The notes: generated by a model from the sequence alone, not told the origin. A stretch of 64,000 bases of DNA from Mucilaginibacter sp. SJ (GCF_028993635.1 NZ_CP118631.1:6138001-6202000), one strand, 5' to 3'. Shown: positions 49,012 to 58,570, numbered from the stretch's first letter. Program-made: numbers and translations.

Positions 49012-50328
49012 ATGGTACTGCTAACTATCTTTTTTTGTATTGTTTTACTGGTGTTGCTGGTGAGCCTGGTAAAAATAAACCCTTTTATTGCCTTCCTCAT
49101 TGTTTCGATAATTGCGGGTTTGTTGCTTGGCATACCCATTAATAAGGTAACCGCCTCCATTCAAAAAGGCATGGGGGATATTTTAGGTCAGCTGCTCATC
49201 ATTATTTGCCTGGGTGCTATGCTTGGCAAACTGGTTGCCGTTAGCGGGGCCGCGCAAAAAATAGCGGGTGTACTTGTTGCCGCCGTAGGCGAAAAATATA
49301 TTCAATGGGCACTTGTTGCAGCCGGGTTTATTATAGGCATTCCGCTGTTTTATGGTATTGGCTTTGTGCTGATGGTGCCGCTTATATTTTCGGTAGTTTA
49401 TAAATATAAACTGCCTGCTGTTTATATAGGTTTGCCTATGCTGGCCTCGCTATCGGTAACGCATGGTTTTTTGCCCCCGCATCCATCGCCATCGGCATTA
49501 GTGGCCTTGTTTCATGCTAATATGGCAACTACCTTTATTTATGGGCTTATGATAGCGGTTCCGGCTATTATACTGGCAGGGCCGGTGTTTGCACAATTCC
49601 TTAAAAAAATCCCGTCGGAGCCGCTGGCTACTTTCAGGGCTGAAGAATTACCTGCCGAAAAATTGCCCGGCGCGTTCAATAGCTTTTTTACAGCTTTATT
49701 GCCGGTTTTGCTTTTAATGCTTACCGCGTTTTTTCCATACCTTAACATACAGGATCAGGGTGTAGCAAAGTTTATCACATTTCTTGGCGATCCCTCAATT
49801 GTTATGCTGATAGCGCTTATGGTTGCCACTTATACTTTAGGTATAAAACAAGGTAAAAGCATGGGGCAGCTTGCGGGCAATTTTACTGATGCGGTGAAGG
49901 ATGTGGCCTTGATATTATTGATTATAGCAGGGTCGGGCGCGTTTAAAGAAGTTTTAACTGCCAGCGGTGTAAGCGGCCAGATAGCATCGCAACTGCAATC
50001 GTTCAATTTGCCGCCGCTGTTATTAGGCTGGGTGATAGCAGCTATTATCCGCGTTAGTTTAGGCTCGGCAACAGTTGCCGGACTAACAGCGGCGGGCATT
50101 GTTGCGCCGCTGGTTTTACAAAACCATATTAATCCTAATTTAATGGTATTATCTATCGGTGCCGGCAGTCTGGCATTTTCGCACGTAAATGATTCGGGTT
50201 TTTGGCTGTATAAAGAGTATTTTAATTTAAGTATTAAGGATACTATAAAATCATGGTCGTTAATGGAAACGCTTGTTTCTGTTATAGGGCTTGCGGGAGT
50301 AACTGTTATTAACCTGTTTGTTAAATAA
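49012..50328 (+). CDS. GntP-family (gluconate-type) permease
   Basis: A 438-residue membrane transporter with about 12 hydrophobic helices and the GntP-family segment LSVTHGFLPPHPSPSAL near 157, plus SLGSATVAGLTAAGI near 346 and HVNDSGFWLYKEYF near 390. Family members import gluconate or related sugar acids with protons. The start at 49,012 (MVLLTIFFC) is chosen over an upstream start at 48,880. The alpha/beta hydrolase gene follows after five bases. Confidence 0.9.
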   Translation: MVLLTIFFCIVLLVLLVSLVKINPFIAFLIVSIIAGLLLGIPINKVTASIQKGMGDILGQLLIIICLGAMLGKLVAVSGAAQKIAGVLVAAVGEKYIQWALVAAGFIIGIPLFYGIGFVLMVPLIFSVVYKYKLPAVYIGLPMLASLSVTHGFLPPHPSPSALVALFHANMATTFIYGLMIAVPAIILAGPVFAQFLKKIPSEPLATFRAEELPAEKLPGAFNSFFTALLPVLLLMLTAFFPYLNIQDQGVAKFITFLGDPSIVMLIALMVATYTLGIKQGKSMGQLAGNFTDAVKDVALILLIIAGSGAFKEVLTASGVSGQIASQLQSFNLPPLLLGWVIAAIIRVSLGSATVAGLTAAGIVAPLVLQNHINPNLMVLSIGAGSLAFSHVNDSGFWLYKEYFNLSIKDTIKSWSLMETLVSVIGLAGVTVINLFVK

Positions 50329-50333
50329 AAAAT

Positions 50334-51155
50334 ATGCTTGTTACTAAAAAACTATCGGTAGGTTTAGCCCTGTTAATTTTTATGCTGATTACCGGCAATG
50401 GTGTGTTAGCGCAGCCGGTTACTGCTCCGGGCAGCTATTATACTTCGTTTGATGGTGTTAAAATTCATTATGAAGTAAAAGGCGATGGCTTCCCGGTGAT
50501 ACTGGTACATGGTTTTTCGGGCACGGGCGAAGGCTGGAAAAAAGGACAGCTTTATAATGATCTGTTAACAGCTGGTTATAAAGTGATCATATTAGATCAG
50601 CGGGGCAACGGACTGTCGGACAAGCCCCACGATGATGCGGGTTATGCTAACGATGCCGAAGCCAAAGACATTATGGGCCTGGCTACAAGCCTGGGGCTGA
50701 AGCGATATGATATTGTTGGATATTCGCGCGGATCGATCATTACTTCGCGCGTGTTTGTGTTGGATAAACGGGTTCAAAAGGCAGTGATGGGTGGCATGGG
50801 CGATGCTTATACCAACCCCGAATGGCCGCGAAGGATTCATGCTTATAAGGCTTTAATGGGCGATACCAGCTTTCATGATGTTGATGGGATGATCAAATAT
50901 ATCCACAGTAACCCTTTTGATGAACTTGCTTTAGCCTATCAGCAAAAGTGGCAGCCATCAACCAGCAAACAGGAATTAGCCAGGGTGAAAATCCCGGTAC
51001 TGCTCATTGACGGAATCGAAGACCATGATAACGGCGACGAGGTTGCCCTTCATAAAATCATTCCCGGCTCAAAGCTTGTTCACGTTCCTGGCGATCATAA
51101 CAGCGCCAGTCGCACTGCCGAATTTTCAAAAGCTGTAATGACTTTCCTGAAATAA
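50334..51155 (+). CDS. Exported alpha/beta hydrolase
   Basis: A 273-residue alpha/beta hydrolase with a signal peptide (residues 1-27, ending in AQ). Nucleophile S131 lies in GYSRG; the oxyanion segment is HGFSGTGEGW near 59-68, and D/H of the triad are likely in LIDGIEDHD (near 222-230) and PGDHNSAS (near 251-258). It is five bases after the permease gene, so it may hydrolyse a sugar-acid ester or lactone before import, which is inferred from the pairing only. Confidence 0.87.
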   Translation: MLVTKKLSVGLALLIFMLITGNGVLAQPVTAPGSYYTSFDGVKIHYEVKGDGFPVILVHGFSGTGEGWKKGQLYNDLLTAGYKVIILDQRGNGLSDKPHDDAGYANDAEAKDIMGLATSLGLKRYDIVGYSRGSIITSRVFVLDKRVQKAVMGGMGDAYTNPEWPRRIHAYKALMGDTSFHDVDGMIKYIHSNPFDELALAYQQKWQPSTSKQELARVKIPVLLIDGIEDHDNGDEVALHKIIPGSKLVHVPGDHNSASRTAEFSKAVMTFLK

Positions 51156-51261
51156 CATTGTCAGTTTATATTCAGTTGTTGAATTTTTGAGCTGTTATTT
51201 TTGATAGCGGTCTGCTATTTGCATGAGTGTTTGTGTTAACACTTATTAAATACATACCATT

Positions 51262-51612
51262 ATGAAAAAGCTAATGATATATATGTGCGTTTTAATTGGC
51301 CTGATGCTATCCATCAGTATTACAGCCAGCGCACAAACCACAAAGAAAAAAGGAATAAGTAAACAAGGTAAAGGTGCAATTATAGGCGGAGCCGGCGGTG
51401 CAATTGCCGGTGGCCTTATTACGCATAGTGCAGGCGGCGCTTTAGTTGGCGGCGCGCTTGGTGCCGGAGGCGGTTATATCATAGGTAACGAAGCCCGCCG
51501 GCGCGAAGAAAAAAGAAAACGTGCTGCCCGCATTGCCTGGCGCAGGGCCCATCCACATCACCATTATACTACAACTAAAACAACGGTAACTAAGCAAACA
51601 ACCTATCATTAA
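51262..51612 (+). CDS. Small exported glycine-zipper protein
   Basis: A 116-residue protein with a signal peptide (residues 1-24, ending in AQ), a glycine-zipper region (GAIIGGAGGAIAGG and GGALVGGALGAGGGYIIG at about 38-75) and a basic, His- and Thr-rich tail (RRREEKRKRAA, HPHHHYTTTK). Such proteins can insert in the outer membrane or bind the envelope; the function is unknown. A terminator follows immediately. Confidence 0.75.
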   Translation: MKKLMIYMCVLIGLMLSISITASAQTTKKKGISKQGKGAIIGGAGGAIAGGLITHSAGGALVGGALGAGGGYIIGNEARRREEKRKRAARIAWRRAHPHHHYTTTKTTVTKQTTYH

Positions 51613-51629
51613 TTTAAATGGTTGTTATA

Positions 51630-51666
51630 AAGGCCTGTAGGTTTCAATACTTACAGGCCTTTTTTA
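51630..51666 (+). terminator. Rho-independent terminator
   Basis: AAGGCCTGTA and TACAGGCCTT form a 10-base stem around a 10-12 base loop, followed by six or more T residues. It ends the glycine-zipper gene. Confidence 0.85.
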
Positions 51667-51769
51667 TTTAAATTAAAATTTAGCTAAATTGAAGCGATTG
51701 ACCTGTTTTATCCGTTATTAAACTTATTAACGGCCAAACAGCAGGGCAATATTTTCCGTTTAAAGCACG

Positions 51770-52984
51770 ATGGTAAAAAGAGTATCTGTAATAGTTTTAT
51801 GTTTGATTCCGGCAATGATGCTGGCTCAGGAGCCGGTTACAGATACCATTAGCATAAAAAAAGATACAGTACCTCAGCGGGATGTTATTGACATTGTACG
51901 TTCGCTTTTTAAAATAAAACCCCGGCACCAGGCAACTGAACGAAAGAAGATCTACTTTTCTGTTTTTCCCACGTCTACAACTGACGGGCGAAGTGGAGGA
52001 AAAGCATTGTTTACTTCAACAACAGCAGGGTTCTACCTCGGCGATGAGGCTACTACCAATTTATCAAGCTTTACTTTTACTCCTTATTTTAATTTGAAAG
52101 GAAGGTATGGTTTGCCTATCCGGTCAAATATCTGGCTTAATAATAACGAGTGGAATATACAGGGCGATACCCGGCTGATGGTTTATCCGCAATATACCTG
52201 GGGCTTAGGTGGTAATCAGGGTCAGGAAGATAAGTTTTTAGTAAACTACAATTACCTCCGCTTTTATCAAAGTGTATTAAAACAGGTTAAGCCGTACTTT
52301 TATGCTGGTTTGGGTTATAATTTGGATTATTATATGGATATTGAAAGCAACGGCGATCAAAACCTGCGTAAGTTCACCGGCTATAAATATGGCACCGCTG
52401 CCGATCAGGATGCTTTTTCATCGGGTATAACACTCAATTTATTATACGATTCGCGCAAAAACTCTATTAATCCATTGCCCGGGGCTTATGCCAACGTAGT
52501 TTACCGGGTTAACGCCAAGGCTTTTGGAAGCCATACCGACTGGCGGTCATTATATATCGACATGCGTAAATATGTGCAGTTAACCAACTCGGGGCCTAAA
52601 AACGTGCTGGCTTTCTGGGCCTATTACTGGACAACACTTACCCCTCGTACACCATATCTTAACCTGCCAAGCCTTGGCTGGGAGCCTTATCAGCGATCGG
52701 GCAGGGGCTTTCCGCAAAGCCGTTACCGCGGCGACAGGCTGGTATATTTTGAAACTGAATACCGCCGTGATATCACCCGCAATGGTTTATTGGGCTTTGT
52801 GGTATTTGCCAATGTAAACTCCGTTACCGAGCCCGAAAACCATGCCTTTGTATACTGGCACCCGGCCGCCGGCACAGGCCTGCGTTTTAAGTTCAATAAA
52901 AAAGCGGGAACCAATATCAGTCTTGATTATGGCGTAAGCAAAAACTTCTCATCAATAAGTCTTAATTTAGGCGAGGCGTTTTGA
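51770..52984 (+). CDS. BamA/TamA-like outer-membrane barrel protein
   Basis: A 404-residue outer-membrane protein with a signal peptide (residues 1-19, ending in AQ), a short N-terminal part, and a C-terminal beta barrel with the LNLLYDSRKNSINPLPGAYANVVYRV segment (about 222-247) and the RYRGDRLVYFETEYRRDI motif (about 319-336) typical of the surface-antigen (D15) family. No POTRA domains are visible, so it is a short member that need not work in protein assembly. It ends in a Phe residue. Confidence 0.85.
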   Translation: MVKRVSVIVLCLIPAMMLAQEPVTDTISIKKDTVPQRDVIDIVRSLFKIKPRHQATERKKIYFSVFPTSTTDGRSGGKALFTSTTAGFYLGDEATTNLSSFTFTPYFNLKGRYGLPIRSNIWLNNNEWNIQGDTRLMVYPQYTWGLGGNQGQEDKFLVNYNYLRFYQSVLKQVKPYFYAGLGYNLDYYMDIESNGDQNLRKFTGYKYGTAADQDAFSSGITLNLLYDSRKNSINPLPGAYANVVYRVNAKAFGSHTDWRSLYIDMRKYVQLTNSGPKNVLAFWAYYWTTLTPRTPYLNLPSLGWEPYQRSGRGFPQSRYRGDRLVYFETEYRRDITRNGLLGFVVFANVNSVTEPENHAFVYWHPAAGTGLRFKFNKKAGTNISLDYGVSKNFSSISLNLGEAF

Positions 52985-52990
52985 TGCTTC

Positions 52991-53090
52991 GGTTCATAGA
53001 TTATGGATCATGGTTCATAGAATTTTAGCATGACCATTATATATTGTGTGCCCCATTCACAGCTATGAACTATCAACCATGAACCATCAA
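52991..53090. repeat. ATGGTTCATAG word-repeat pair
   Basis: GGTTCATAGATTATGGATC with TGGTTCATAG (52,991-53,020) and the inverted forms CTATGAACTATC, ACCATGAACCATC (53,063-53,088) surround a 40-base core. This is the same word family as at 34,850 and 58,571. Confidence 0.5.
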
Positions 53091-53107
53091 CTAACTAACA
53101 CACACGT

Positions 53108-54331
53108 ATGACCAAACAAAAATATATAGTACTGATCCTCATATTGGGTTCACTTACGGCGCTTGGCCCTTTTTCTATCGATATGTACCTGCCAGGCTTT
53201 AAAGCCATAGCTAAATACCTGCATACAAGTACCGATGAGGTAGCGCTATCATTATCGAGCTATTTTATCGGCATCGCCGCCGGGCAATTGCTTTATGGAC
53301 CTTTGCTCGACAGGTTTGGCCGTAAAAACCCCTTATACTGGGGGCTTGGACTTTACATCGTGTCATCAATGGGATGTTTTTTCTCTTCATCGCTCGAAAT
53401 GCTTATTGCACTGCGTTTTTTTCAGGCGGTGGGCAGCTGTGCGGCAAGTGTAGCCGCCATGGCCATGGTGCGCGATTTGTTCCCGGTTGAGGATAATGCC
53501 AAAGTATTTTCGTTGCTGATCCTGGTACTTGGTGCATCGCCAATGCTGGCCCCTACCGTAGGCAGTTATATCACCGCGGCTTTTGAATGGCAGATCATTT
53601 TCCTGGTGTTAACTATTATAGCGGTGCTGATATTATTGGCCGTCATATTCTGGCTCCCCGAAAGCTATCAGCCCGATCCTGCTTATTCTTTAAAGCCAGG
53701 GCCAATTATTGGTCATTTTATAACGGTTTTAAAGGATGCGCAGTTCGTCACTTATGCCATAGGCGGCGCGTTCGCTTTCGCGGGCTTGTTTGCCTATGTT
53801 TCGTCATCGCCTATCGTGTTTATTGAGGGCTTTAAAGTAAGCGAAACACAGTTCGGCTGGATCTTTGCCGGGCTTTCGGTAGGGTTTATCGGTTCAAGTC
53901 AGCTAAACAGCGTACTGATAAAAAAATACAAAAGCGAACAAATGATAGGCGCATCGCTTATTTTAATGGTGATCATCTCCACGGTGTTTTTGGCGGGTTC
54001 ATTAAATCATTGGTTCGGGATAGGTGGTACTATAGCCATGATATTTGGAGTGTTATGCTGTGTTGGCATTTGCGCCCCAAACACATCGGCATTATCCCTT
54101 GCTCCCTTCACTAAAAATGCCGGTTCGGCTTCTGCAATATTAGGCGCATCGCAAATGGCCGTGGGGGCCTTGTCATCCATCGGTATTTCAGTAATAAAAC
54201 AACATAGTTCGCTGCCCATGGCGGCGGTTATGGCGGCCTCATCAATTTTGGCACTCCTGATTGTATTTATTGGCAAGCGGTTTATAAAAAACAAGGTTGA
54301 AGCCGGTGGAGATGTTGTTGCGGCACATTGA
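53108..54331 (+). CDS. Bcr/CflA-type multidrug MFS transporter
   Basis: A 407-residue 12-helix transporter: GPFSIDMYLPGFKAI at about 21-35 (Bcr/CflA signature), the motif A loop GPLLDRFGRKNPLYWG near 64-79, and a motif of helix 4 RFFQAVGSCAAS near 102. Family members export bicyclomycin and other compounds; the substrate here is unknown. It is a single-gene unit with a hairpin at 54,384-54,414 downstream. Confidence 0.9.
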   Translation: MTKQKYIVLILILGSLTALGPFSIDMYLPGFKAIAKYLHTSTDEVALSLSSYFIGIAAGQLLYGPLLDRFGRKNPLYWGLGLYIVSSMGCFFSSSLEMLIALRFFQAVGSCAASVAAMAMVRDLFPVEDNAKVFSLLILVLGASPMLAPTVGSYITAAFEWQIIFLVLTIIAVLILLAVIFWLPESYQPDPAYSLKPGPIIGHFITVLKDAQFVTYAIGGAFAFAGLFAYVSSSPIVFIEGFKVSETQFGWIFAGLSVGFIGSSQLNSVLIKKYKSEQMIGASLILMVIISTVFLAGSLNHWFGIGGTIAMIFGVLCCVGICAPNTSALSLAPFTKNAGSASAILGASQMAVGALSSIGISVIKQHSSLPMAAVMAASSILALLIVFIGKRFIKNKVEAGGDVVAAH

Positions 54332-54383
54332 ACCTTGATTTTTAGGATTGAAGGATTCGCATGCTTTTAAATTACTTGTAAGT

Positions 54384-54414
54384 GCAGGCCGCAAGGCTGT
54401 ACCTTGTGGCCTGC
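54384..54414. terminator. Convergent hairpin without a clear T run
   Basis: GCAGGCCGCAAGG (54,384-54,396) pairs with CCTTGTGGCCTGC (54,402-54,414) with one G-U pair and a five-base loop. It lies between two convergent genes and could terminate in both directions, although a T run is missing. Confidence 0.5.
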
Positions 54415-54433
54415 AAGCAAAGAATTAACTGAT

Positions 54434-54841
54434 TTAAAATTTGCTTGCCCGCAAAGCCGTAACCTTTGAGCCTTCGGGGCCGGTACTTTCAAAAACTATC
54501 TTATTTTCGGTTAGTTCCGAAACGTAAAAAACGAAATTACGGGTTTTGCCATCAGGGAGTTTCTCGGTTACATTCATGTTGCTTCCATTCAGCGTAAAAC
54601 TACCGTGCGATAGGAATTTGCCGCCCCATACAATCAGGAATTTCATTTCGGGCGTAAACTGGATATAAGGTACGTTGGCATCCAGCTCGGCCTGTTTTAC
54701 GGTATCTGGCGGACTGGCATTTGGATGCTCGATTTTTATATATTTCCATTTGCCGGTAAGGGTCCTAACCGAAACTTCGGGTTTACATGATGCTATAAAA
54801 AGCAACACAACAGCAAACAATAAAAAGCCTTGTTTTATCAT
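54434..54841 (-). CDS. Small lipocalin-like lipoprotein
   Basis: A 135-residue lipoprotein (lipobox FIASC near 15-19) with TLTGKWKYIKIEH at about 27-39 and a repeated beta-strand pattern (FLIVWGGKFLSHGSFTLNGSNM), a fold like the lipocalin-like DUF families of Bacteroidetes. Its ligand is unknown. It is a single gene on the minus strand, followed by the hairpin at 54,384. Confidence 0.72.
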   Translation of the reverse strand: MIKQGFLLFAVVLLFIASCKPEVSVRTLTGKWKYIKIEHPNASPPDTVKQAELDANVPYIQFTPEMKFLIVWGGKFLSHGSFTLNGSNMNVTEKLPDGKTRNFVFYVSELTENKIVFESTGPEGSKVTALRASKF

Positions 54842-54897
54842 AACAGAAAAATGTTTGGATAAAACTATACAATTGCTTTTAAAATTGAAAGCGAAGG

Positions 54898-54984
54898 CTT
54901 AGTCTTTAGTCTAAAGCCGTAAGTCTTAAATTCAAAATATAAAGAAGAAAGAAACTTCGAACTTCTGACTTCGAACTTCCGACT
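54898..54984. repeat. AAGTCTT / CGAACTTC word-repeat tract
   Basis: CTTAGTCTTTAGTCTAAAG at 54,898-54,916 and CTTCGAACTTCTGACTTCG at 54,955-54,973 each repeat short words. The tract is near the start of the lipocalin-like gene and downstream of the 52-residue ORF, and is of the same general kind as the tracts near 26,459. Confidence 0.45.
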
Positions 54985-54988
54985 AAAC

Positions 54989-55147
54989 CTATTTCTTCGT
55001 GGCTTTCCTGGTACGCTCTTCGGCTTGCTTCACTTCGTCTTTTTCACTTAGCGGGCCCTCGGTTTTGATCTCTTTGGCTTTCTGTCCACCCGCTTTTGCC
55101 GGACTTATCCTGGTACCTTCTTTTTTGATGTCTTTGGGGATACTCAT
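54989..55147 (-). CDS. Small basic, lysine-rich protein
   Basis: A 52-residue ORF from ATG 55,147 to TAG 54,989-54,991, almost all Lys, Glu, Thr, Ala, Arg, Gln and Gly, with SPAKAGGQKAKEIKTEG in the middle. It looks like an intrinsically disordered or nucleic-acid-binding protein and is too short to place in a family. The composition is unusual for chance DNA, so it is probably real. Confidence 0.55.
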   Translation of the reverse strand: MSIPKDIKKEGTRISPAKAGGQKAKEIKTEGPLSEKDEVKQAEERTRKATKK

Positions 55148-55433
55148 AGCGGTAATGTTAAGTATTCATTAAATAATAGGATACTTATTTAACTACACCT
55201 GTTGTAAAATGTTTCCTGAAAATCATTTTAAAATTTACTTTCTGTGTATCAATTAATTACATGTACTTGACGTTGGACGTAAAATATTTTTAAGATTTTT
55301 CGTAACAAAGCATAGTTGCAACTGTCTTAATGACACTATATAGCCAAGGTACTCTTCCAGGTAAGCTATAAGTATTGTGAGGGCCCGCACCTTAAGGGTT
55401 CCGTTAAAAAAATCAAAAACAATCTTTAAAAAA

Positions 55434-57323
55434 ATGGACAATCTAATTGTTAGTCTGTGGTGGGTTATACCCGTCATAGTGTTATTGCTGATGTACAAAT
55501 TTGTTTTGCGCGTGTTTTGCGGCATGGTTATCGTTCCGGACGACCGTATCGGACTGGTGATCAAAAAGTTTGCCCTTACAGGTAATAGCCGCCTGCCCGA
55601 CGGCCGTATCATAGCCACCCAGGGCGAAGCCGGTATGCAGGCTAAAGCGCTTGCTCCGGGCTTATACTGGAAAATGTGGCCATGGCAATACACCATAGTC
55701 ATGCAACCTTTTACCATCATTGAGCAGGGCAAGCTTGGCCTTGTGAAAGCTAAAGACGGAGCTCCGTTTGATACCGGTCGTGTACTGGGTAAACCGGTTG
55801 AGTGTGATAAGTTTCAGGATGCTATTGCCTTTTTAAATAATAATGGCCAGAAAGGCCCGCAGGCCGCTTTTCTTACACCGGGTAGCTACCGTATCAATGC
55901 CTTTTTGTTTGATATTGAGATGGTGCCTATCACGCAGATCCACGAAAACAAGGTAGGTATTATTACCACTTTGGATGGTGAACCATTGAATAAAGGTGAG
56001 ATAGCCGGCGAATCGGTACATGGACACAAAAACTACCAGGACCCGATAGCTTTTATCAACGCAGGTGGCCGTAAAGGTTTGCAGGAGGATGTGATCCTGG
56101 CCGGTACCTATTACCTTAACCCCTGGTTTGTGAGCGTTGAGCAGGTAGATATGATCTACATACCTATTGGTTATGTGGGGGTTGTGAACTCGTTCGTAGG
56201 CCCCGAAGGTAAGGATACCAGCGGTGATAACTTTAAGCATGGTAATATTGTTAAACGCAACGAAAAAGGTGTTTGGGACGAACCGCTCGACCCCGGTAAG
56301 CACCCGGTAAACATCTATACCCACGCCGTTGAAATTGTACCCACAACCAACATCGTATTAAACTGGGCCGATAGCCGTACCGAATCGCACGAACTGGATA
56401 AGAACCTGTGTACCATTACGGTAAGATCAAGTGATGGTTTTACTTTTAATCTGGATGTGTCACAGATCATTCACGTGCCACGTAACGAAGCACCAAAAGT
56501 GATAGCAAGGTTTGGTAAAATGAAAAACCTGGTATCGCAGGTACTGGAACCAACCATTGCCAACTACTTCCGTAACTCGGCCCAAAAAAGTGATGTGATC
56601 GGCTTCCTGGCCAATCGTATCCAAAGGCAAACTGATGCCCGCGAACATATTGGCCGGGTACTGGAAACCTACAACGTAATTGGGGTGGACACCCTGATAG
56701 GTGACATAGTACCTCCTGCCGCCCTGATGAAAACCCTTACCGACCGTAAGCTGGCCGAAGAGGAAAAGGTTACTTACGAGATACAGCGCCACGCGCAAAT
56801 TGAGCGTAAGGAGTTTGAAAGCGCCCGTGCCGGTGCCGATATGCAACCTGAAGTAGTAAAATCAACCCGCCAGGTTGAGATTAACACCCAGATGGCCGCT
56901 TCAAGGGTTGCCGCATCAAAAGGTGAGGCCGAAGCTAAAACCATCAACGCCAAAGCCGATGCTGAGGTAAGGATTACGATAGCCAAGGCCGATGCCGAAG
57001 CCAAAACCGTGAATGCTAAGGCTGACGCTAATGCTACCGAAGTAAATGGTATGGCCGAAGGTGCCAAGATCAAAGCCATAGGTTTATCAGAAGCCGAGGT
57101 TACCAAACAAAAAACCGAAGCCATGGGTACCGAACAATATGCTATAGTACGTGTAGCCGAAGCTTTGGCTGCTGCAGGTATCAGGTTAGTGCCTGAGATA
57201 TTGGTAAGCGGCAAAGAGGGCGGCAGCGGCGGTATGATTGATGCCCTGATAGGCACCGAAATGCTCAAAAAACTACAGATCGAAAACCAGGGTAAAGGCG
57301 GTGCCACCACTAAAGGCGAATAA
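55434..57323 (+). CDS. Flotillin-like SPFH-domain membrane protein
   Basis: A 629-residue protein with an N-terminal membrane helix (about residues 5-25), an SPFH region (about 30-330) and a long Ala/Glu/Lys-rich coiled coil with AKADAEAKTINAKADAEVRI and similar repeats (about 490-570), the flotillin layout. Such proteins form scaffolds in the inner membrane. The start at 55,434 (MDNLIVSLWW) is chosen over 55,377. There is no neighbouring NfeD gene. Confidence 0.87.
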   Translation: MDNLIVSLWWVIPVIVLLLMYKFVLRVFCGMVIVPDDRIGLVIKKFALTGNSRLPDGRIIATQGEAGMQAKALAPGLYWKMWPWQYTIVMQPFTIIEQGKLGLVKAKDGAPFDTGRVLGKPVECDKFQDAIAFLNNNGQKGPQAAFLTPGSYRINAFLFDIEMVPITQIHENKVGIITTLDGEPLNKGEIAGESVHGHKNYQDPIAFINAGGRKGLQEDVILAGTYYLNPWFVSVEQVDMIYIPIGYVGVVNSFVGPEGKDTSGDNFKHGNIVKRNEKGVWDEPLDPGKHPVNIYTHAVEIVPTTNIVLNWADSRTESHELDKNLCTITVRSSDGFTFNLDVSQIIHVPRNEAPKVIARFGKMKNLVSQVLEPTIANYFRNSAQKSDVIGFLANRIQRQTDAREHIGRVLETYNVIGVDTLIGDIVPPAALMKTLTDRKLAEEEKVTYEIQRHAQIERKEFESARAGADMQPEVVKSTRQVEINTQMAASRVAASKGEAEAKTINAKADAEVRITIAKADAEAKTVNAKADANATEVNGMAEGAKIKAIGLSEAEVTKQKTEAMGTEQYAIVRVAEALAAAGIRLVPEILVSGKEGGSGGMIDALIGTEMLKKLQIENQGKGGATTKGE

Positions 57324-57729
57324 TTAAAATAGATGCATAAAAATTAAAGGTTGATTATGTAATCCCTTCAAATTATGCATCATGACAAAGGTTTGTGATG
57401 AGAGATTTTTAAGGAAGAGTACAAAAAACTCAAAATCCTAAACCTTTTTATTGAAGAGATCAGTGGTTGGAGGTTGGTAATTAAATGCCACCACCGGCCA
57501 AAGATAATACGTTCTTTATACCTAAACCTTTTTTAAGTGATCAGAGGTTGGAGATTATGGATTGGTTGCTGTGATAGTATCTGGCTTTATGATTCAACCG
57601 CTCTGATTTAATTGACGAGGCTTTTAACCTAAACCGATCAATGAGCAAAGGCATCCCGCGAGGGGATGCCTTTTGTGTTTTTATAAGGTAAAGAATCAAC
57701 GGAATTATAGAAATCAAACCAATCAACGG
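57324..57729. other. Intergenic region with a direct repeat and a terminator
   Basis: No gene is seen in these 406 bases. AAACCTTTTTATTGAAGAGA / AAACCTTTTTTAAGTGATC start two imperfect copies of about 35 bases (57,440-57,475 and 57,525-57,556), each followed by ggttggag. A terminator hairpin is at 57,648-57,675. Confidence 0.45.
57648..57675 (+). terminator. Rho-independent terminator-like hairpin
   Basis: AAAGGCATCCC (57,648-57,658) pairs with GGGATGCCTTT (57,663-57,673) around a GCGA-type loop, followed by a T-rich stretch. It lies between the convergent flotillin-like and metallo-beta-lactamase-fold genes. Confidence 0.7.
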
Positions 57730-58569
57730 TTACAGGTCGCTTAGTTTAAATGTGTCCTTAACCCTGATGCCTTTTTCTGTTTGCTGTAAAGTGCAGCATT
57801 CATTAACCGGGTCGTGCTCAAAGTATAGTATGTATTCTTTTTCCAGTGCCTCGTTTAAAAAAAGCTTTTTCTCAGTCAGCGTTTGGAGCGGGAACATATC
57901 ATAAGCCATTACGTAGGGGATAGGCAGGTGCCCGACAGATGGCAGCAGATCGGCCATGTACAGGATCTGTTTCCCTTTATAATTAATGAGCGGCAGCATC
58001 ATTGATTCGGTATGGCCGGATACAAAGCGGATCTCAAAATCTTTCATAAAGTTGATACCATCTTTTGCATCAACAAATTTTAGCTGACCGCTTTCCTGTA
58101 TCGGAATGATGTTTTCTCTGAAAAAAGAAGCTTTTTCCCGTTCATTAGGGTGTACGGCCCAATCCCAGTGTTTTGGGTTACTCCAGTAGGTAGCGTTTTT
58201 AAAGGCAGGGAGCAGGTCTTCGCCATCGCGTACAACGGCACCGCCAACATGGTCAAAGTGCAGGTGGGTTAAAAATACGTCGGTAATATCACCGCGATGA
58301 AAACCGAGCGAAGCCAATGAACTATCCAGGCTTGCATTACCGTGAAGATAGTAGTGGCTAAAAAACTTTTCGCTTTGCTTGTTGCCTATTCCGGTATCGA
58401 CCAATATCAACCTGTTTTCATGTTCAACCAGCAGGCAGCGCATGGCCCAGGTGCAAAGGTTGTTTTCATCGGCAGGATTGGTTTTGTTCCAGATGGTTTT
58501 TGGAACAACGCCAAACATAGCTCCGCCGTCTAATTTAAAAAAGCCGGTATCGATGGTGTGTAGTTTCAT
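57730..58569 (-). CDS. Metallo-beta-lactamase-fold hydrolase
   Basis: A 279-residue MBL-fold protein with the metal motif THLHFDH: H102, H104, D106 and H107, plus D58 and G60 (VDTGIG) and later His residues (SGHTESMM near 181 and FEHDP near 251). It likely binds two zinc ions and hydrolyses an ester, thioester or lactone (N-acyl homoserine lactonases are in this group, but the substrate is not indicated). No signal peptide; cytoplasmic. Confidence 0.87.
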   Translation of the reverse strand: MKLHTIDTGFFKLDGGAMFGVVPKTIWNKTNPADENNLCTWAMRCLLVEHENRLILVDTGIGNKQSEKFFSHYYLHGNASLDSSLASLGFHRGDITDVFLTHLHFDHVGGAVVRDGEDLLPAFKNATYWSNPKHWDWAVHPNEREKASFFRENIIPIQESGQLKFVDAKDGINFMKDFEIRFVSGHTESMMLPLINYKGKQILYMADLLPSVGHLPIPYVMAYDMFPLQTLTEKKLFLNEALEKEYILYFEHDPVNECCTLQQTEKGIRVKDTFKLSDL

Positions 58570-58570
58570 T

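Noticed and set aside
55833..56324. 163-codon ORF antisense to the flotillin-like gene
   Set aside because: It is an antisense shadow in a gene with strong codon bias.
56774..57310. 178-codon ORF antisense to the flotillin-like gene
   Set aside because: The Ala/Ser/Leu repeats are the antisense of the coiled-coil codons.
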